Program-made: the position numbers and the translations under genes
The notes under the pieces: generated by a model
Database searches by the model: none
The model's input: only the letters and a program-made list of their open reading frames with translations
What the model was told of the DNA's origin: nothing
Source: Lotus japonicus
Lineage: Eukaryota > Streptophyta > Magnoliopsida > Fabales > Fabaceae
Reading direction: 5' to 3'
Length of the DNA stretch: 64,000 nt
Assembly (NCBI RefSeq): GCF_012489685.1
Contig: NC_080041.1
Span: 37,189,780-37,253,779, forward strand
Part shown: positions 21,749-34,893 of the stretch, in pieces
Numbering within the stretch: position 1 is the stretch's first letter
Layout: each line of letters opens with the position of its first letter

Positions 21749-23346
21749 TTACTTTTCCAGTAGACCTCTTGCCATCATTTCACGTAGAAGTTTCTCTGCC
21801 TTAAAATTCTCACCTTTCTCTAAGAGAGCACCAATGATTGTTGAAAAAGTTATAACATTAGGAATGCAACCCTTGTCTTCCATTTTAGACAGTAATGACA
21901 ATGCTTCATCAAATAAACCCTCTCTACAAAGCCCACTGATCATAGTATTATATGTTGCGATCGTTACAAGATAGCCTTTAGTTAAAAGATCTTGGAAAAC
22001 CTCTTGTGCATTTTTAAGTCTTCCTTCTTTGCACAGTCCAAGCATAAGTATATTGTATGTGCGCACATCAGGCTGAATGCCCTGGTCTCTAATTTTCTTG
22101 ATTAAAGCAATTGCCTTGTCAACATGATGACTTTTGCATAAAGCATCCAACAAAGAATTGTAGGTGATTATATCAGCTGGTTGGCCTTTAACGTGCATCT
22201 CATTAACAAGCTCCCAAGCATGAGAGATTCTCCCTGATTTGCATAATCCATCAATAAGAGAACTGTATGTTACTGTATTAGGAACAATGTTTTTGCAGTC
22301 CATTTCTGCAAGGAGAGGAGAGTCAAAGCTTCATCCACCATTTTTATCTTGCATAATCCATTAATGATGACAGTGTAGCACTGGACATCAGGAGTCACTC
22401 CACTTTGGGCCATGGAGTTCAATATGTCTTTGGCCTTGTTTACTTCACCAACTAGGCAATACCCATCCATCAAGGAATTATAAGTAACAACATTCGGTTT
22501 CACACCTTGTTTCATCATCACAGCTAACACCTTTCCTTCCTTACACAAACCATCGAGCAGTATATTAAAAGTATAAGCATTAGGGTCAATGTTTTTCATT
22601 ATCATTTCATCCAACAAACTAATTGCTTCTTTCAACAGACCCACAATGCAAAAGCCATATATTAAAGAATTGAAAGTGAAAACATTAGGTAAAATTCTCT
22701 TTGCAAGCATTTCAGAATATAAATCGAACGCATCACTAACAAGTTTATCTTTGCAGAAGCTACCAATGATGGTGGAGTACATTACCACATTAGGCATAAC
22801 CAATTTCCCTTCAATCTTTCTCAGTAACTGCAGTGAAGCTCTTGTCTGTCCCATCTGACATAGTCCCTTGATCAATGTCCCATAACTAACTTGATTCAAG
22901 TGAAATCCCCGTGCCACCACATGATCATGAAATTCCAGTGCTCTCTGAATCTGACCATTAAGACACAGACCTTTGATAAGTGTAGTGAAGGTGAAGGTAT
23001 CTTGAGAATTTTACCGAGTACAGAAAAAGCGGAAGTGATTCGAGCTAGGTGACTGTAACAATTGATCAAGATGTTGAAAGTGACAATGTCAAGAGTAATT
23101 CCCTTAGATTCCATTTGGTGTGAAAGGGATAGGACGGTGGAGTAATGCTTTGTCTTCACAAGAGAAGCTAAAAATCTTGTTAAATTCGATGATGGGTGGG
23201 GAAACACGCACTAGGAGCAAGCGATTGAAGAAGGAGATGGCATCATCAGCATTATTGTGAGAGTGAGAATGGAGGCAAGAGGTTGATGGAAGAAAATGAA
23301 GAGGCACAACTTGCGGCGGAAAGTTCCTCAATCTTAAAAATGACAT
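21749..23346 (-). pseudogene. Restorer-of-fertility-like P-class PPR gene, frameshifted
   Basis: Reading on -, it starts MSFLRLRNFPPQVVPLHF, a typical mitochondrial presequence. About twelve 35-residue PPR motifs follow, such as NVVMYSTIIGSFCKDKLVSD, NTVTYSSLIDGLCKSGRISH and DIITYNSLLDALCKSHHVDK. It ends GLLEK with a stop at 21749. The coherent protein is spread over frames that break near 23170, near 23000 and near 22305. In addition five to six codons are missing from one repeat (EGK-VLAVMM near 22525). Intact relatives in legumes are single-exon proteins of about 550 residues that bind mitochondrial transcripts. Three frameshifts make this one a pseudogene, or else sequencing error; no intron could explain them. 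Confidence 0.88.
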
Positions 23347-24871
23347 TTTAAGCGGCGGCGACAGAGGAGGACTTGCAACCTAAATAAGTTACTCTCATTG
23401 TGGATATGATCTAAAGTCACTTTATTTACCCTAAGCACAAGAAATTGTAATGCTAAAAAAGAGTTTAAGATTTAGTTTCTCGCCTGCCTGTTGAGCTTTT
23501 AGCCCCTTATGACATACCAAAAAGGAGATTATAATGCAAATGTACATTTTTTTACATTCCTTGTCTCCTTTCTAAGAAGTTGATATTACCGGCCAACAAC
23601 TCAATTTTAACTTCCTTTCAAAGTAGTATTTCATGGGAATCTCATATGCTTCATTAAAGAGAAACTAATAGATGTGATGATTGATATGATTTAAAGAGAA
23701 GAGATAAATAAAAAGTGATGTGTTTCCATGATTTCAAGATATGCTACACATTGTTTAGGAGAAGATGCTTTACATCTCTTTCTGTTAACCTTAACGTAGA
23801 ACATTCAGTTGACAGAGTACATGATTAGCTATATTCTGAGTTATGTTTACATTTTTTATGAGTAGAAGTGGATAATTCAATCCATGCTTTGATTGTTATC
23901 ATTTTTTGCCCCATTGGACATGATAGTTCTGAGACTATTCTTAGAACTCTTCATCTCGGTGTTAATGTAAAGACGATTACTTGTGCAAAGACGCTTAAAG
24001 TAAATACAAACCGTGTAAAGTTCCATATGAATGAGATCTAATTGAGTCCATACTATGTGAACTTCAAGCAAATATGAGGGAAACTAGGATTGGTTTACAT
24101 GATGATAAAAGAAAATGTAAGTCTTTATTGCTAATATTTCAAATTGCTCACAAGAAGAGCCCCACATATTTGAAGATGATTACAAAATGAAAGAAGTTTT
24201 TTCAGGTTATAGGGAAGGTTAAACTTGCTACAGTTTTTCAAGAAGTTTTTTGTGGTGTATGCATTTTAGGTGAGGTGAGAAAGTGGAAGGAGTTTTAGTG
24301 GACTATCATTGTCAAGAACTTGCTACAGTTCTAGTGGACTATCATTGTTTTGGTGAGTTTTCACTTTTGATTTTAGCAGATGTACTATGGATTTTCTTGA
24401 AAGGTTGTCCTCAAGATTTTTATCTATTAATATATATTAGTTTTACTTTTGAAAAAAAATGAATCATAGGAAGGCAATCATTCTTTTTATGAACTCAAGC
24501 CTTCAAGGTGTAGTTAGTGAGGAGGATGAAGTGAGGAGAATGAGAGAGATAAAGGGGAAGGAGATGATGAATGGGTTGAACGATGGTGGAGATGAGAAAA
24601 TGGATGATTAAAGTATGAGAGGCGTAATTTTGTAAAAAATGAAAAGTTGGGATGATACAAAAATGCAAGGAAATGGCATTAAAATCAATGCCCCAATATG
24701 GTGGTACATGCTATAAGCCGCCGATAAATGAAGGAATGTTTTACTTGTGTCATGCTATTTTAGAGCCTGTACTTATACAAAATTTAACATGCACCTTTCT
24801 ATTTAAAACATTATTCTGTAACTACAGAATTTCCAGAAAGAAACTTTGGTCATTGCTTTTGAAAATAAGCA
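23347..24871. other. Intergenic, no gene recognised
   Basis: AT-rich. Short frames such as 23877-24071 (-) and 24652-24876 (+) have no recognisable features. A short direct repeat, ACTTGCTACAGTT, occurs at about 24225 and 24318. Confidence 0.5.
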
Positions 24872-24879
24872 TATGAGAA

Positions 24880-25514
24880 CATGGTAGTCAGTATCGCACG
24901 ATACGTATCCCGATGCGATACGAAAATCAACCAAACGATACGTATCCCATGTATGTATCTTTTTGTGTTCGTATCGTGACCTGTATCGCACATATCGCAT
25001 GAGTATCGCACGATACGTATCCCGATACGATACAAAAACAGTTTTTCAAATGCCGTTTCATCTTACTCCCCTAGAAAAATTAGGGAGTGGGCATTTAATT
25101 TCATTAAAAATTAGTAAATTGCTCTAAAAAGTGATGTTTTCTTTGATTCTTTCACCCTTTCACGTTCAACTTCACTTCAGCAGCCCTTTCATGTTTCACG
25201 TTCAACTTCAGCAGCCCTTTAATGACTTGGAATTAGGGAGTGGGCATTTAATTTCATCTCTTTGATGTTTAGTACTTTAGTTTGGCTTATGGCTTGGAAT
25301 TAGGTTGAACTTGAACTTTGTGAGACTATTTTTCTACTTATGACTTGGATCTTTGATTATTTTGAACTATATTTAGATGATATATTAGTATATTATTTAA
25401 TTTATGACTTAATTTTTTTTGTGTCTGTATCTTACGATACACATTACGATACGATACGCGACACGGAATTAGGGTCTAGCGATACACGATACGTATCTCG
25501 ATTTGACTACCTTG
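24880..25514. mobile_element. hAT-like non-autonomous element with GATACG subterminal repeats
   Basis: Inverted ends are CATGGTAGTCAGTATCG on the left and, reversed, CAAGGTAGTCAAATCG on the right. An 8-bp duplication, TATGAGAA, flanks it at 24872-24879 and 25515-25522, as expected for hAT; a ninth base, C, also matches. Both subterminal regions are packed with CGATACGTATC-type motifs in either orientation, at least ten in all. Such motifs are where hAT transposases usually bind. The middle (25040-25430) is AT-rich and non-coding. Confidence 0.85.
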
Positions 25515-26081
25515 TATGAGAACTTTTGCTTTTCGTTCTCTTTTAAGGAAATGGATTTTTAATGTTGGTCAATTTATTTTTTGTAGCCCAAAACAAATAG
25601 TAAATGTTCCGAATTGAAAATACAGAAATCAAACTTATGTACACTGATCTTCTGATCACAATTAGCAAGACAGTTAAGTTAACAACAGAGATTCTGACCT
25701 CAGAATAAAACTACATCCGTGTGCCTGGCTCATAGTTAAGAATAAGGATGAACCAATTTATGTTTTATCTTATATAAGAAAAACCAAGGGGAAAAAGACA
25801 AAAAGATCCATCTCAGCTTATGATGTATCCAAATGTTGGGCATATCCAATTCCAGTTGCAACATCCTGAATTTTAAAAACAAAAACAAAAGAGCAATCAA
25901 AACTCGAATCAATTCCCCCGAACAACACAGTAAATTTTATACTGAAATCCTACTCTTCAGAGGTCAAGTAAACCTTACAACAGTAAAATACGATGCTGAG
26001 AGGAGGACATAAAAAAAAACATACTCATGTATTAAATTCAAGGTTACTGCTACTCACTATGAAAATCTGGCCTAAGGAAAT

Positions 26082-29000
26082 TCATTCATCATCACTGTCA
26101 TATACAACTGCCATACGCCGATGGGCTGTTGTTTTCCTTGGAGGAGAGTCCTCATCAGATTCAAATCCCTTCCTTTTGACACTGCCTTTACTCTTTTGCT
26201 TTGGCTCCTGCAAGAAAATACCAAATAAGCCACAGAAATTGATCATATTATCATCCTTATTTTCAACCTTTATATTCTACAATCACCGCAGGTCTATAGG
26301 TTGCAACCCAACAGACATCTACAACTACTCAGTGCAGAAATCACCACAAGAAAACCCAAAATAGAAAAAAGAAAAAACACAATACTCAACACATTGATGC
26401 AACATCAATGATTAACTAATCCAAACTAGTATTTTCCTTCAAAGTTCCTATAAAAATTAAGAGTCAAAGACGCACAAAGTATCCAAATCTCTGTTGAAGA
26501 ATCTCAAGCTTGCAAACAAAGGCCAATAACACGTAAATAAGCATTCAGAAATTTATTAGAAATAATCTATTGATCTATGGCCAAAGTTAGAGACAGGTAT
26601 TTTTTCATAGCATAATCAGTAGTTCAGTACCTCTTCTTCCTCCTCATCTGATGCATCATTAACTTGTGCCCTTTCTTCATAGGGTTCTTCGTCCTCATCC
26701 TCATACTCTGGCTCAGTATCCTCGTCCCTCTTATGGGGAAGAGGCCTCTCGTCTTCCTCGTCATCAGTTTCGTACTCAGACTCCTCTCTCTCGTCATCTG
26801 GATAACTCATTGGGTGCCTGGAGGATTTAGCTGGTGGGAAGGATGACTTACGAGGGATATCTTTGGATACCTGAGACTTAATTCCAGAAAATAGCCCTCA
26901 TTGATGATGCATGCAAACATAATCAACAAATGTCCAAATTTCTATAGACTGAATAATAATACCTTTTTAGCATTCATAATTCGTTTCTCTGCTCGGGCTT
27001 CCTCTTCCAAATCTTCCTCAAAGCGGCGTTGTGAAGGACGAGAATCATAATAATCTGCTTCATCATCCTGAAGAAAGGGAACATTATTGAAGAAGGGATC
27101 AGTTTAAGTATGCATATTGCTTACATAAGGTTGCAACACTTAAGCAATTAGGGACAACAATGTCATGAAGAGGAAACAAATCCTAAAATCATACCTCATC
27201 CAAAGCATCCTCCAAAAATCCAGGAGAAAGTTGACGTCTCCTCTCAACTGCTGGAGTATATTTCCGGCTCAACTTTTCACGCTTACGGTTAAGAATTACG
27301 TTAGCCCTGATTGTTTGACTTTCAGCCTGTAAAAACAATTCAGAAATTGGATAATGCATAATGGTATTCAAGAGACGCAATACAAGCACATGACTACTTT
27401 CCATGATTGATTATACCTTCTCTTTTTCCTCTTTTTCCCTCTCAGGATCAATGTCAGTAATGCAGTTTTTGACCTTGTAAACCTTCTTATGCCTTGAGTC
27501 AACAAGAGCAGTCAACAGCCGATGAGAATTTGATGTCAAGGAAGATGGCATAAACCTCATTTTCCTCAATAGTCTTCCTTGTGATTGGAGGACTCCCTGT
27601 AAAGATGTACACACAGTCCATTGAGGAAACAATAATTCATTGAGGTAGCTATGAGAGCAACAAAATTCACCTTTCCGTGTCTAAGGAAAAGATGAGCTTG
27701 ATCATGCTGTGCATCTTGCACTGATATGTCAAGAACTTCATTCCCAATTAATAACTGCACACTTCCATCAGACCACCTCACAAAGCGAGCATTGCTTTCA
27801 ACCTAATCATGAATAATATTTTTTTACTTAACAATTAGTGATGTAGCTCAATGAAATTATTTTGGCTGTAAAAGGTTAAAGTACAGTTACAATGCATAAG
27901 AACATATGCAGCCATGCTGTCCACACTCTTTCAGTAATGTAAAAAGATTCCATATAACACTTTCAAAAGACAATCTTTCTGTACCATTTTAGCAGCAATA
28001 CATGCTAGATTCAATTTCATGCTTAAGCTACTTGTAAGTTCACCTTCATTAAGAAAAATATTATTCGACTCTGCAAATGCACAAGAAAATAGAGAACAAG
28101 CATATTTTGTCACCATAATATTAAATCAAATCAATATTATTTTTTATCAAATCAATATATGATTTAGGGCCCGAAAACATTTGAAACCAATATAGTGAAA
28201 GGATTCATATAGCCAACCCACCTAGTGGAAATCGATTTGGTTGTTGTGTATGCTATAGAGTGAAAGGATGTATGTAAAAAGAGGACCATTTTATTCCTAG
28301 TTATTGCAAACAACTTCATTGGTTTGTCCTATTCAGTTTGGACTTTGTTACAGTATTTTCACATACTCAAATCTCACTGGATTATACAACACCTAGTCCC
28401 ATAGGTATGGTTTAAAAATCAGTGATCTCATAGAATTGTATGTGCCTAAAATGATGGAGCGACCCCAAGGCAAGCCCCGCAACAACCTCATTTTGCTGGA
28501 CTGTGATGGAACCACATTTCAGTCTGTAGAATCAGTAGGATCATGCAGTTAAGGATTCTACCTGATCTACCAGATAGCACCCCAGTAAAACCCAGAAGTA
28601 ACCCACCCAAAACTTACAAAAAAAAAAATCTGTTTACTCTACTGTGAAAATTTATAAAACTGCCCAGGAAAAATATAATCCTTTGACTGCTGTGACTGAA
28701 CCTAACTCAGTAAAATCTCTTGAAGTGCCTTCTTCTTGGGCTGCTTTTGTCATTCATCCAGGTCCGTGGTAAAAGAAAAATCATTCAGTTCCAAAACTCA
28801 AGGCTTAGTATTGGATAGAAGCTCTAACAAAGAGGACAGCAGGTTAAACTGCAACTTGCAAACACCCATTCTACTGAACTTTGCCTCCAGGCTACCCCCA
28901 TGGGCTGAAGGGTGAGAGATAAAAAAAACTGAGTGATAAGATGATAGAACTCAACCAAGAGCTTACATTATTTCTATGAAAGAACCCGAATTCCCAATTT

Positions 29001-32000
29001 GACAGAAAATAAAAAAACTAAGTCTCAATCATCTCATGAGAAAGGTAAAAATACAAATAACACAAACATATTATGTATTTTAAAATAGAATTTAATTGAA
29101 TTTTACTCGCTACTTCAAAGGTATTGTTATTGCTGGTGTTATTATATACATATAAATTTTGAAATATAAATGTATACGTGGAGGAAGGATCTTCTGTCCT
29201 GTGTTACAATCATACATTTTACTTTTCTACCTTTCATGTCCTATTCTAGTAATGATTTATGTGGTTCATAACCTTGTCCACAGAAGACTTGCCAGTTGTC
29301 ACTAAACAATCAAACATCAATCATTTTAACTTCACCTATTCATTTGGTAAAGTATAATATCTCAATTAGTCATAATCGAAACCACCAACATCACTGGGAG
29401 AATCTCAGCAAATAAGGAAAGAACTATGAAGGCCAAATTTCACCAAATCCTTAAAATATCATAAACTTCATTAAGAAAATTTCAACCAAATACAATGCAT
29501 AAAAACCTTGTCCATCCATATGCATCAAAACTAAATCAAATGGCGTGAAGCATGTACAAAATTTAAGCCATACATACAAAAGAAACTGTAAACTCCAAAC
29601 TCTTCAGATACATTTGGCCTAATTATCTTGAATTCATCTGAGCATGAAGCTTGATATTCAAAATAATTTTTTTTATAACATAACTAAAATTGTACAGGTA
29701 ATAGAAAAGGATACCATGGATGAGAAGAAGGTAAAATGAAGGCATGCATAAGAATATAATGTCCTTCACCCCAATCGGTGATCATGGTAGCATGCCAAAG
29801 AAATTACAATAACACAATTACTTACTGATTTTGTGCCGTCAGGATTTCTAACATCCCTCCAGCGCACAATATTGTTCTCCAAGCGAATACGTTTCTTGGC
29901 TCCAGATTCATCAGTAACAAAGGTATCCTCTTCCACATATGTCTTGGGATCAAATGGTTTTGGGTCAACGCCCATAATATTGGAAACTTTTATCATGTTC
30001 ATCTGCCACAAAAAGAGAGATAGCAAGTGTAATTGAATATTGAAATTCAACATATCTTACCAGAATGGACATCATACAGTAAAAGGTGTTTCATTTGTAG
30101 ATAAGATCCTCTGAAGCAATACCACATATTAAAATGTATTTATTGTAACCTTGTTATCATAATCCAAGATTGTTAAATTCCTATCACATTAGCAACATCT
30201 CACAAACCAAGACATCAGGAAATTAATCAAGAAGTTGCCCTAAAAGATATGCTCCTTTAAACATTTCAAAATCCAGAAATTCATTCTGCACCCACCAACT
30301 TCTTGATTGTAAAGATGTAAACTATACAAGCAGAAGAATAGTAACTAAATGTATTTGACAGCAACTGTGTTCAACAAAATTTGAAGATATAATACAAAAC
30401 GCAGGCAGACCTTTTCTGGAAGAGCTGGAGGGGGTTGTAGTGGAATCTCTAATTCCAATGGGGGGCCAAGTGGCCTCTCTTTGGTTTTCATCTCAGTGTT
30501 TTCTTCCTCTGATTCATATCGATGATCTTCATCAGCAAGTATATCCTCTGGTCTTAGGCTCTTTCCATAACTTCCTTCTTCCTCCACAGGATATCTCTAA
30601 GGAGGGAATCACTTACATAAAATTTGGGCAATTTAAAGATAAATGAAATATGTCACTGCTGATGCATGACACTCACATTTGAATCTTGTTCAATGTCTTT
30701 CTGAGCTGCATACCCCATATCCTCCTCTTCATCATCATCAAAATCACCAAATACATCACGAATTTCAGGGGCAGAATGCAAATCATGTGTCTGATCTTTG
30801 TCATCCCTGGGAGACGCACTACATTTTTTCAAAGAAAAAAAGGGATAATATCTCGGTCTCAATGTCATGGAACAGTTACAAAAATTATGCACACTAAAGC
30901 TTAGGTCATCAGTAATTCTCTGTTCAAGTTGATCCTCTATTTTAAGGTACAACAATGTAAAACATGACATGCACTGATAAGCTAATGAAAACAATCATGA
31001 CATGCTCATTTAAATTCATTGGTAAAATAATGAAATTTTAAATGTACAAACAGAACCTTAGCCTTTCCGTTTAGTCTGTTTGCTTCTCAAATACTCAGAC
31101 AGTGTAGCATCATTAATCAAGAGTATTAACATAGATTGGCAGATGAAGCAGAAGAAAGGTGAATATCATGAATTCTAAAGGTGGGAAAGCAAAGAGGACC
31201 CATTTCCTTTACAAACAAAAACAACCAACCCCCCCCCCACCCCCCCCAAAAAAAACCCATGCCATATCCAAATAGAACTTCCCTATAGTGGCACTTGTAA
31301 TTCAATGTTATAAAATAGTTATGAAATCAAGCGCAGATGCAATTAATTTGAAGGCACTTTTGAATGCACTCTCTGCACAAGGCAAATATGCATAGACAGC
31401 AACGCACCCTGCCTTACAAGCATACAGAGGGCTTCTTTGACTTCTAAAATGAAATTATGAATATTTCATGGACTGAGATGAGAGTAAAGCACATTAACCC
31501 AGAAACCAGTATTCCAATAAGCCAGGGTAACTTGATCATAAAAAGATAGAGCAACTAGAGATCTCAAGCTCCCACTAAGGCGAAGTCCAATGAGAGTAGG
31601 ACTCATTGCGGGTCTATTTACCTTGCATTTTCAAGAGGCTGATTTCACAACTTGTATACAACAACAACAACAAAAGCTGTATCCCACTAAGTGAGGTCGG
31701 CTATCTGGATCACATCACACTACGCCATTGAGCTCAATCAAAAACTAAATTATGAGGGATACTATTGATAATGGGATCACAACTTGTACAATCAAATCAA
31801 ACAATTTCACATCCCAGCTTAAAGTTGCAACAGCCCTGTCCCCGACTGATAGCTCAAGTGGTAAGAGCTAGGGGATATGTGGGTAGGGATCAATCCCTGA
31901 AGGGTGCAATTTATCTTTCGGATGTACCAGAAAAAAGTTGCAACAGCCCTAAGATACCAAAATAGTTACCCTAGACCAAAGAAATTAAGCACTACACTAG

Positions 32001-32635
32001 CAAAAAGCATCAAAATTGAGAAACACAATGGTGGGCATATATAATAAATATACCTGTGGCTTCTAGCGACTACGTCGACTTCCTCATCATCATTCTCAGG
32101 GTAATGATTCTCCTCCGATCCACTTTCAACCACATCCCTACGCTTGCTCGTAACAACTCGCTGACTATAGTCATCATCTTTGGCATCACTATCTGTATCC
32201 CTTCCCTCACTCTCTTGTTCCCTCTGATTCCCAACCTCCTCCTCTTCCTCCTCCTCCTCCACCTCCACCTCTTGCGAACTCTGCTCCCTCTCACCTTCAC
32301 TCTCTCCAGGGTCACCGCCATCACGAACATCCTCCCCTTCGCTCTCCATTACATCCACCTCTCCCTGACCCTCCACCTCACCTTCTCCTTCACCTTCCTG
32401 CCCCACCCCTCCCTCCCCCTCATCCTGAAAATCCAAAAACAACGAAAAATTAAGCATGAAAAACTCGAAAAATCGAGCAACAATTGAAAATTCGCTAGGG
32501 CAGGAAAAATTGGGATCGAGAAATCGATCGTACGAGTTGGGGGTTCGATTCGTGTTCGGAATCGAGTTCTTCCTCTTCCTCTGATTGGTCGCCGAAGAGA
32601 TTCTGCATCATCTGGTGCCGCTTCTCTTCCCCCAT
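26082..32635 (-). CDS. VIP4: RNA polymerase-associated protein Leo1 (PAF1 complex; VIP4-type)
   Basis: Eleven exons splice in frame with GT-AG junctions: 32635-32534, 32424-32054, 30818-30677, 30596-30411, 30002-29826, 27802-27671, 27596-27417, 27326-27195, 27067-26963, 26870-26631 and 26207-26082. They give 630 residues, close to Arabidopsis VIP4. The N-terminal third is an acidic Glu/Asp/Ser/Gly-rich region. The conserved Leo1 domain follows (about residues 205-440): RPLGPPLELEIPLQPPP, MGVDPKPFDPKTYVEED and NIVRWRDVRNPDGTK. It continues with ARFVRWSDGSVQLLIGNEVLD and FLRHGKGVLQSQGRLLRKMRF. The tail is acidic and ends VVYDSDDE. Leo1 is a PAF1-complex subunit that travels with RNA polymerase II and promotes H3K4/H3K36 methylation and FLC-type expression. 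The start at 32635 (MGEEKRHQMMQNLFGDQ) is preferred over an in-frame ATG at 32731 in the leader. Confidence 0.95.
31657..31776 (-). mobile_element. Au-like SINE in Leo1 intron 2
   Basis: The + strand reads TACAACAACAACAACAAAAGC then CCCACTAAGTGAGGTCGGCTATCTGGATC. This is the reverse complement of the conserved 3' end of the plant Au SINE family. It is flanked by a 12-bp duplication, TCACAACTTGTA, at 31645-31656 and 31777-31788. It is only 120 bp, so probably 5'-truncated. It lies in the intron between Leo1 exons 2 and 3, in the same sense as the gene. Confidence 0.85.
31838..31933 (+). mobile_element. tRNA-derived SINE in the same Leo1 intron
   Basis: An A box lies in GATAGCTCAAGTGGTAAGAG and a degenerate B-box region in GGATCAATCC. 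An A-rich end (AGAAAA) follows. A 17-bp duplication, AAAGTTGCAACAGCCCT, flanks it at 31821-31837 and 31934-31950. The head matches the SINE at 9052. It is antisense to Leo1. Confidence 0.88.
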
Positions 32636-32646
32636 CGTTTTGATCT

Positions 32647-32673
32647 CTCTGTGTGTGCGTGTGCGTGTGCGTG
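32647..32673. repeat. GTGTGC microsatellite in Leo1 leader
   Basis: A GTGTGTGCGTGTGCGTGTGCGTGTG run upstream of the Leo1 start codon. It may be transcribed as part of the 5' leader. Confidence 0.8.
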
Positions 32674-32739
32674 TGAATTGAAGAATGAAACGTAGCACGG
32701 TGGAGAGTATGAAAAGCTTGTTCACCGGCACCGGTTAAA

Positions 32740-33467
32740 CAGAAAACCTGAGTTTGATTTTGATATTTTATTTTGTCTAGTTGATATTTTTTTGTGTAGA
32801 AAACTTGCGTTTGTTTCCCACTGGGAGCCAGCCACGGAGTGATATTATTTTGGCTTAAATAGGTTTTTTTCCCTAAAATATACCTTATTTATACTCCTTG
32901 TCCTTGCAAAAAAATATTTGTGTTTCCGACGGGAAAATCTAATATGCACAAAAATAACTTTGTGCAACTTCTTCACCCACTATTAGAGGTTTCTAGGTTA
33001 TTTTCATTTTATGATTAATTAAATTAATTTTTTTTTTACTTTTTCCATTTTGACAAAAAAAAAAAACTTATCCATCTTTCAGAAACCACCTGAGCTCTCT
33101 CCTCTACCCAATCCAGCACCGTTGCCGCCACCGCCACATCCTCTCCTCTTCCCTCACCACTCTCCACAAAGTTGGAAGCTCCTCAAATTTGGTTTCCATG
33201 TTGCCTTGGTTGACCTCTCTGAAGTAGTTTCCATCAAAGATGCACCCACCCGTAGTAATTTTGTCACTTCAAATCCCATGAACCCCAATAACACAGACGC
33301 GGCTCTTCCAATAATTGTTGTGTAGGCCTCAAGAACCTTGATTCATTCATGCTTGTACGAGTAAAGGGAACGAGTCAGAGCAAGAAGAAGAAAGTTTCTC
33401 GTTCCCAAAATTGAAAGACATAAAGAAAGGAATGAATCATAACAAAATGAAGTTTCGATCTTAAAGA
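32740..33467. other. Leo1 upstream intergenic sequence
   Basis: The likely promoter region of Leo1 (read on -) is AT-rich with no box I can assign with confidence. The 91-codon frame at 33050-33325 on + is proline-rich, lacks family features and may be chance. Confidence 0.45.
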
Positions 33468-33645
33468 TGTTAGGAATAATGCAAATATGGTAGGGTTTGT
33501 TAGTTAGTAAATGTTAGGGATTAGTAGCTATAAATAGCTATTAGTGTATTCAATGTAATCAGTTGACAATTAATAAGAAATTCATTCCCTCACTTTCTCT
33601 CTCTTGAGTTAATGTTTTCTCACTTTCTGTGTTCATGCTCTAACA
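33468..33645 (+). repeat. 5' LTR
   Basis: TGTTAGGAATAATGC ... CTCTAACA with a CTATAAATAGC box at about 33530. It ends three bases before the primer binding site. Confidence 0.95.
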
Positions 33646-33909
33646 AACTGGTATCAAGAGGAAAAAAAAAATTCCTTCGCCTGTGAACGTGTTCTTGTGC
33701 TAGTCGCCCACTTCGATCACTCCATCACCATCTCCGCTGTGGTGGCCTCTGAAGATCGACGGTGATTGTTGTTCCTGCGGTGGCCGGTGGTTGTTGTTCC
33801 AGCGGTGGCTTCTGAAGATCTGCGCTGTTCGTTGCCCCTGATTTCCCACTCCGGCCTGGTTCTTTCCTCTTTCTGACCTAGATCGATTCTTTTCCTTTCC
33901 TTTTCTGCC

Positions 33910-34890
33910 ATGGGTTCTACTGGAACGAGTGTGAATGCCACAGTCCCAACAAATCTCCATGTTCTCAATGGCAAAAATTGGAATCGGTGGAGTGTCCAGA
34001 TCAAAGCAATCATGGGGTTTCAAGAAGTCCTTGACATTGTGGAAGCGGATTTCCTAGCCATTGATGCAGGTTCAACTGAAGCAGCTAGAACCACCCACAA
34101 AGAAAACAAGAAGAAGGATTTCAAGGCACTCTACATCTTGCATCAATGTGTTGATGATGCCTATTTTGAGAAGATTTCATCTACAAAATCGGCACATCAA
34201 GCATGGCAAATTCTTGAGACTTGCAATGAAGGTGCAGAACAGGTCAAGAAGGTACGGTTGAACACTCTGAAACGACAATTTGAGCTGTTGCAAATGGAGA
34301 CCAATGAGAGGATTGCTACATATTTCAATCGCATTGTGGTACTCACAAACTCCATGAAGGCTAATGGAGAAACCTTGACAGATCAGTCAATCTATGAGAA
34401 GGTATTACGCACTCTTACTCCTAGTTTTGATTATGTTGTGGCTGCCATTGAGGAAGCCAGGAATCTGGACACCTTGAAAGTGGAGGACCTACAAGGTTCC
34501 CTCGAAGCACATGAACAAAGAATCATGGAGAGGTCCACACAAAGACCTATAGATCAGGCCTTGAAAGCTGAAACCTTCAAGAGAGGAGGTTCATCATCAA
34601 GAGGTGGATACAAGGGTTCTGACAAGAATAAGGAGTACAAGGGTGGTAATTCAAAAGGTTCTCAGGAAAATGCATAAGATAAATCAGATCATGAACAATC
34701 AGAGGGTTCCTGGAAGAGAGGAGGAAACAAGAATTGGCGTGGTGGGAAGAGAAAGTTTGACAGAAAGAAGCTTAAGTGCTTCAATTGTGGAAAGATTGGT
34801 CATTTCTCTGTTGAGTGCAAGGCTCCACCAAACCATAATGATGGTCGAGGGAAACAACAGGATGAAGTCAATCTGCCTAATGCAGACAAA
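33910..34890 (+). pseudogene. copia gag with in-frame stops
   Basis: Starts ATGGGTTCTACT and encodes a gag of the UBN2 group: NWNRWSVQIKAIMGFQEVLD, then KVRLNTLKRQFELLQMETNE and KVLRTLTPSFDYVVAAIEEA. A TAA at 34675-34677 falls before the CCHC zinc knuckle (CFNCGKIGHFSVEC, about 34777-34818), which continues in the same frame. A second in-frame stop, TAG, follows at 34891-34893. The pol frame is the same as gag, as usual for copia. Confidence 0.88.
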
Positions 34891-34893
34891 TAG

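Noticed and set aside
26664..26846. Hydrophobic frame on + at Leo1 exon 10
   Set aside because: Antisense of acidic codons. The real exon is on - with correct splice sites.
32056..32487. 143-codon hydrophobic frame on + opposite Leo1 exon 2
   Set aside because: It is the antisense shadow of the GAG/GAA-rich acidic Leo1 exon.
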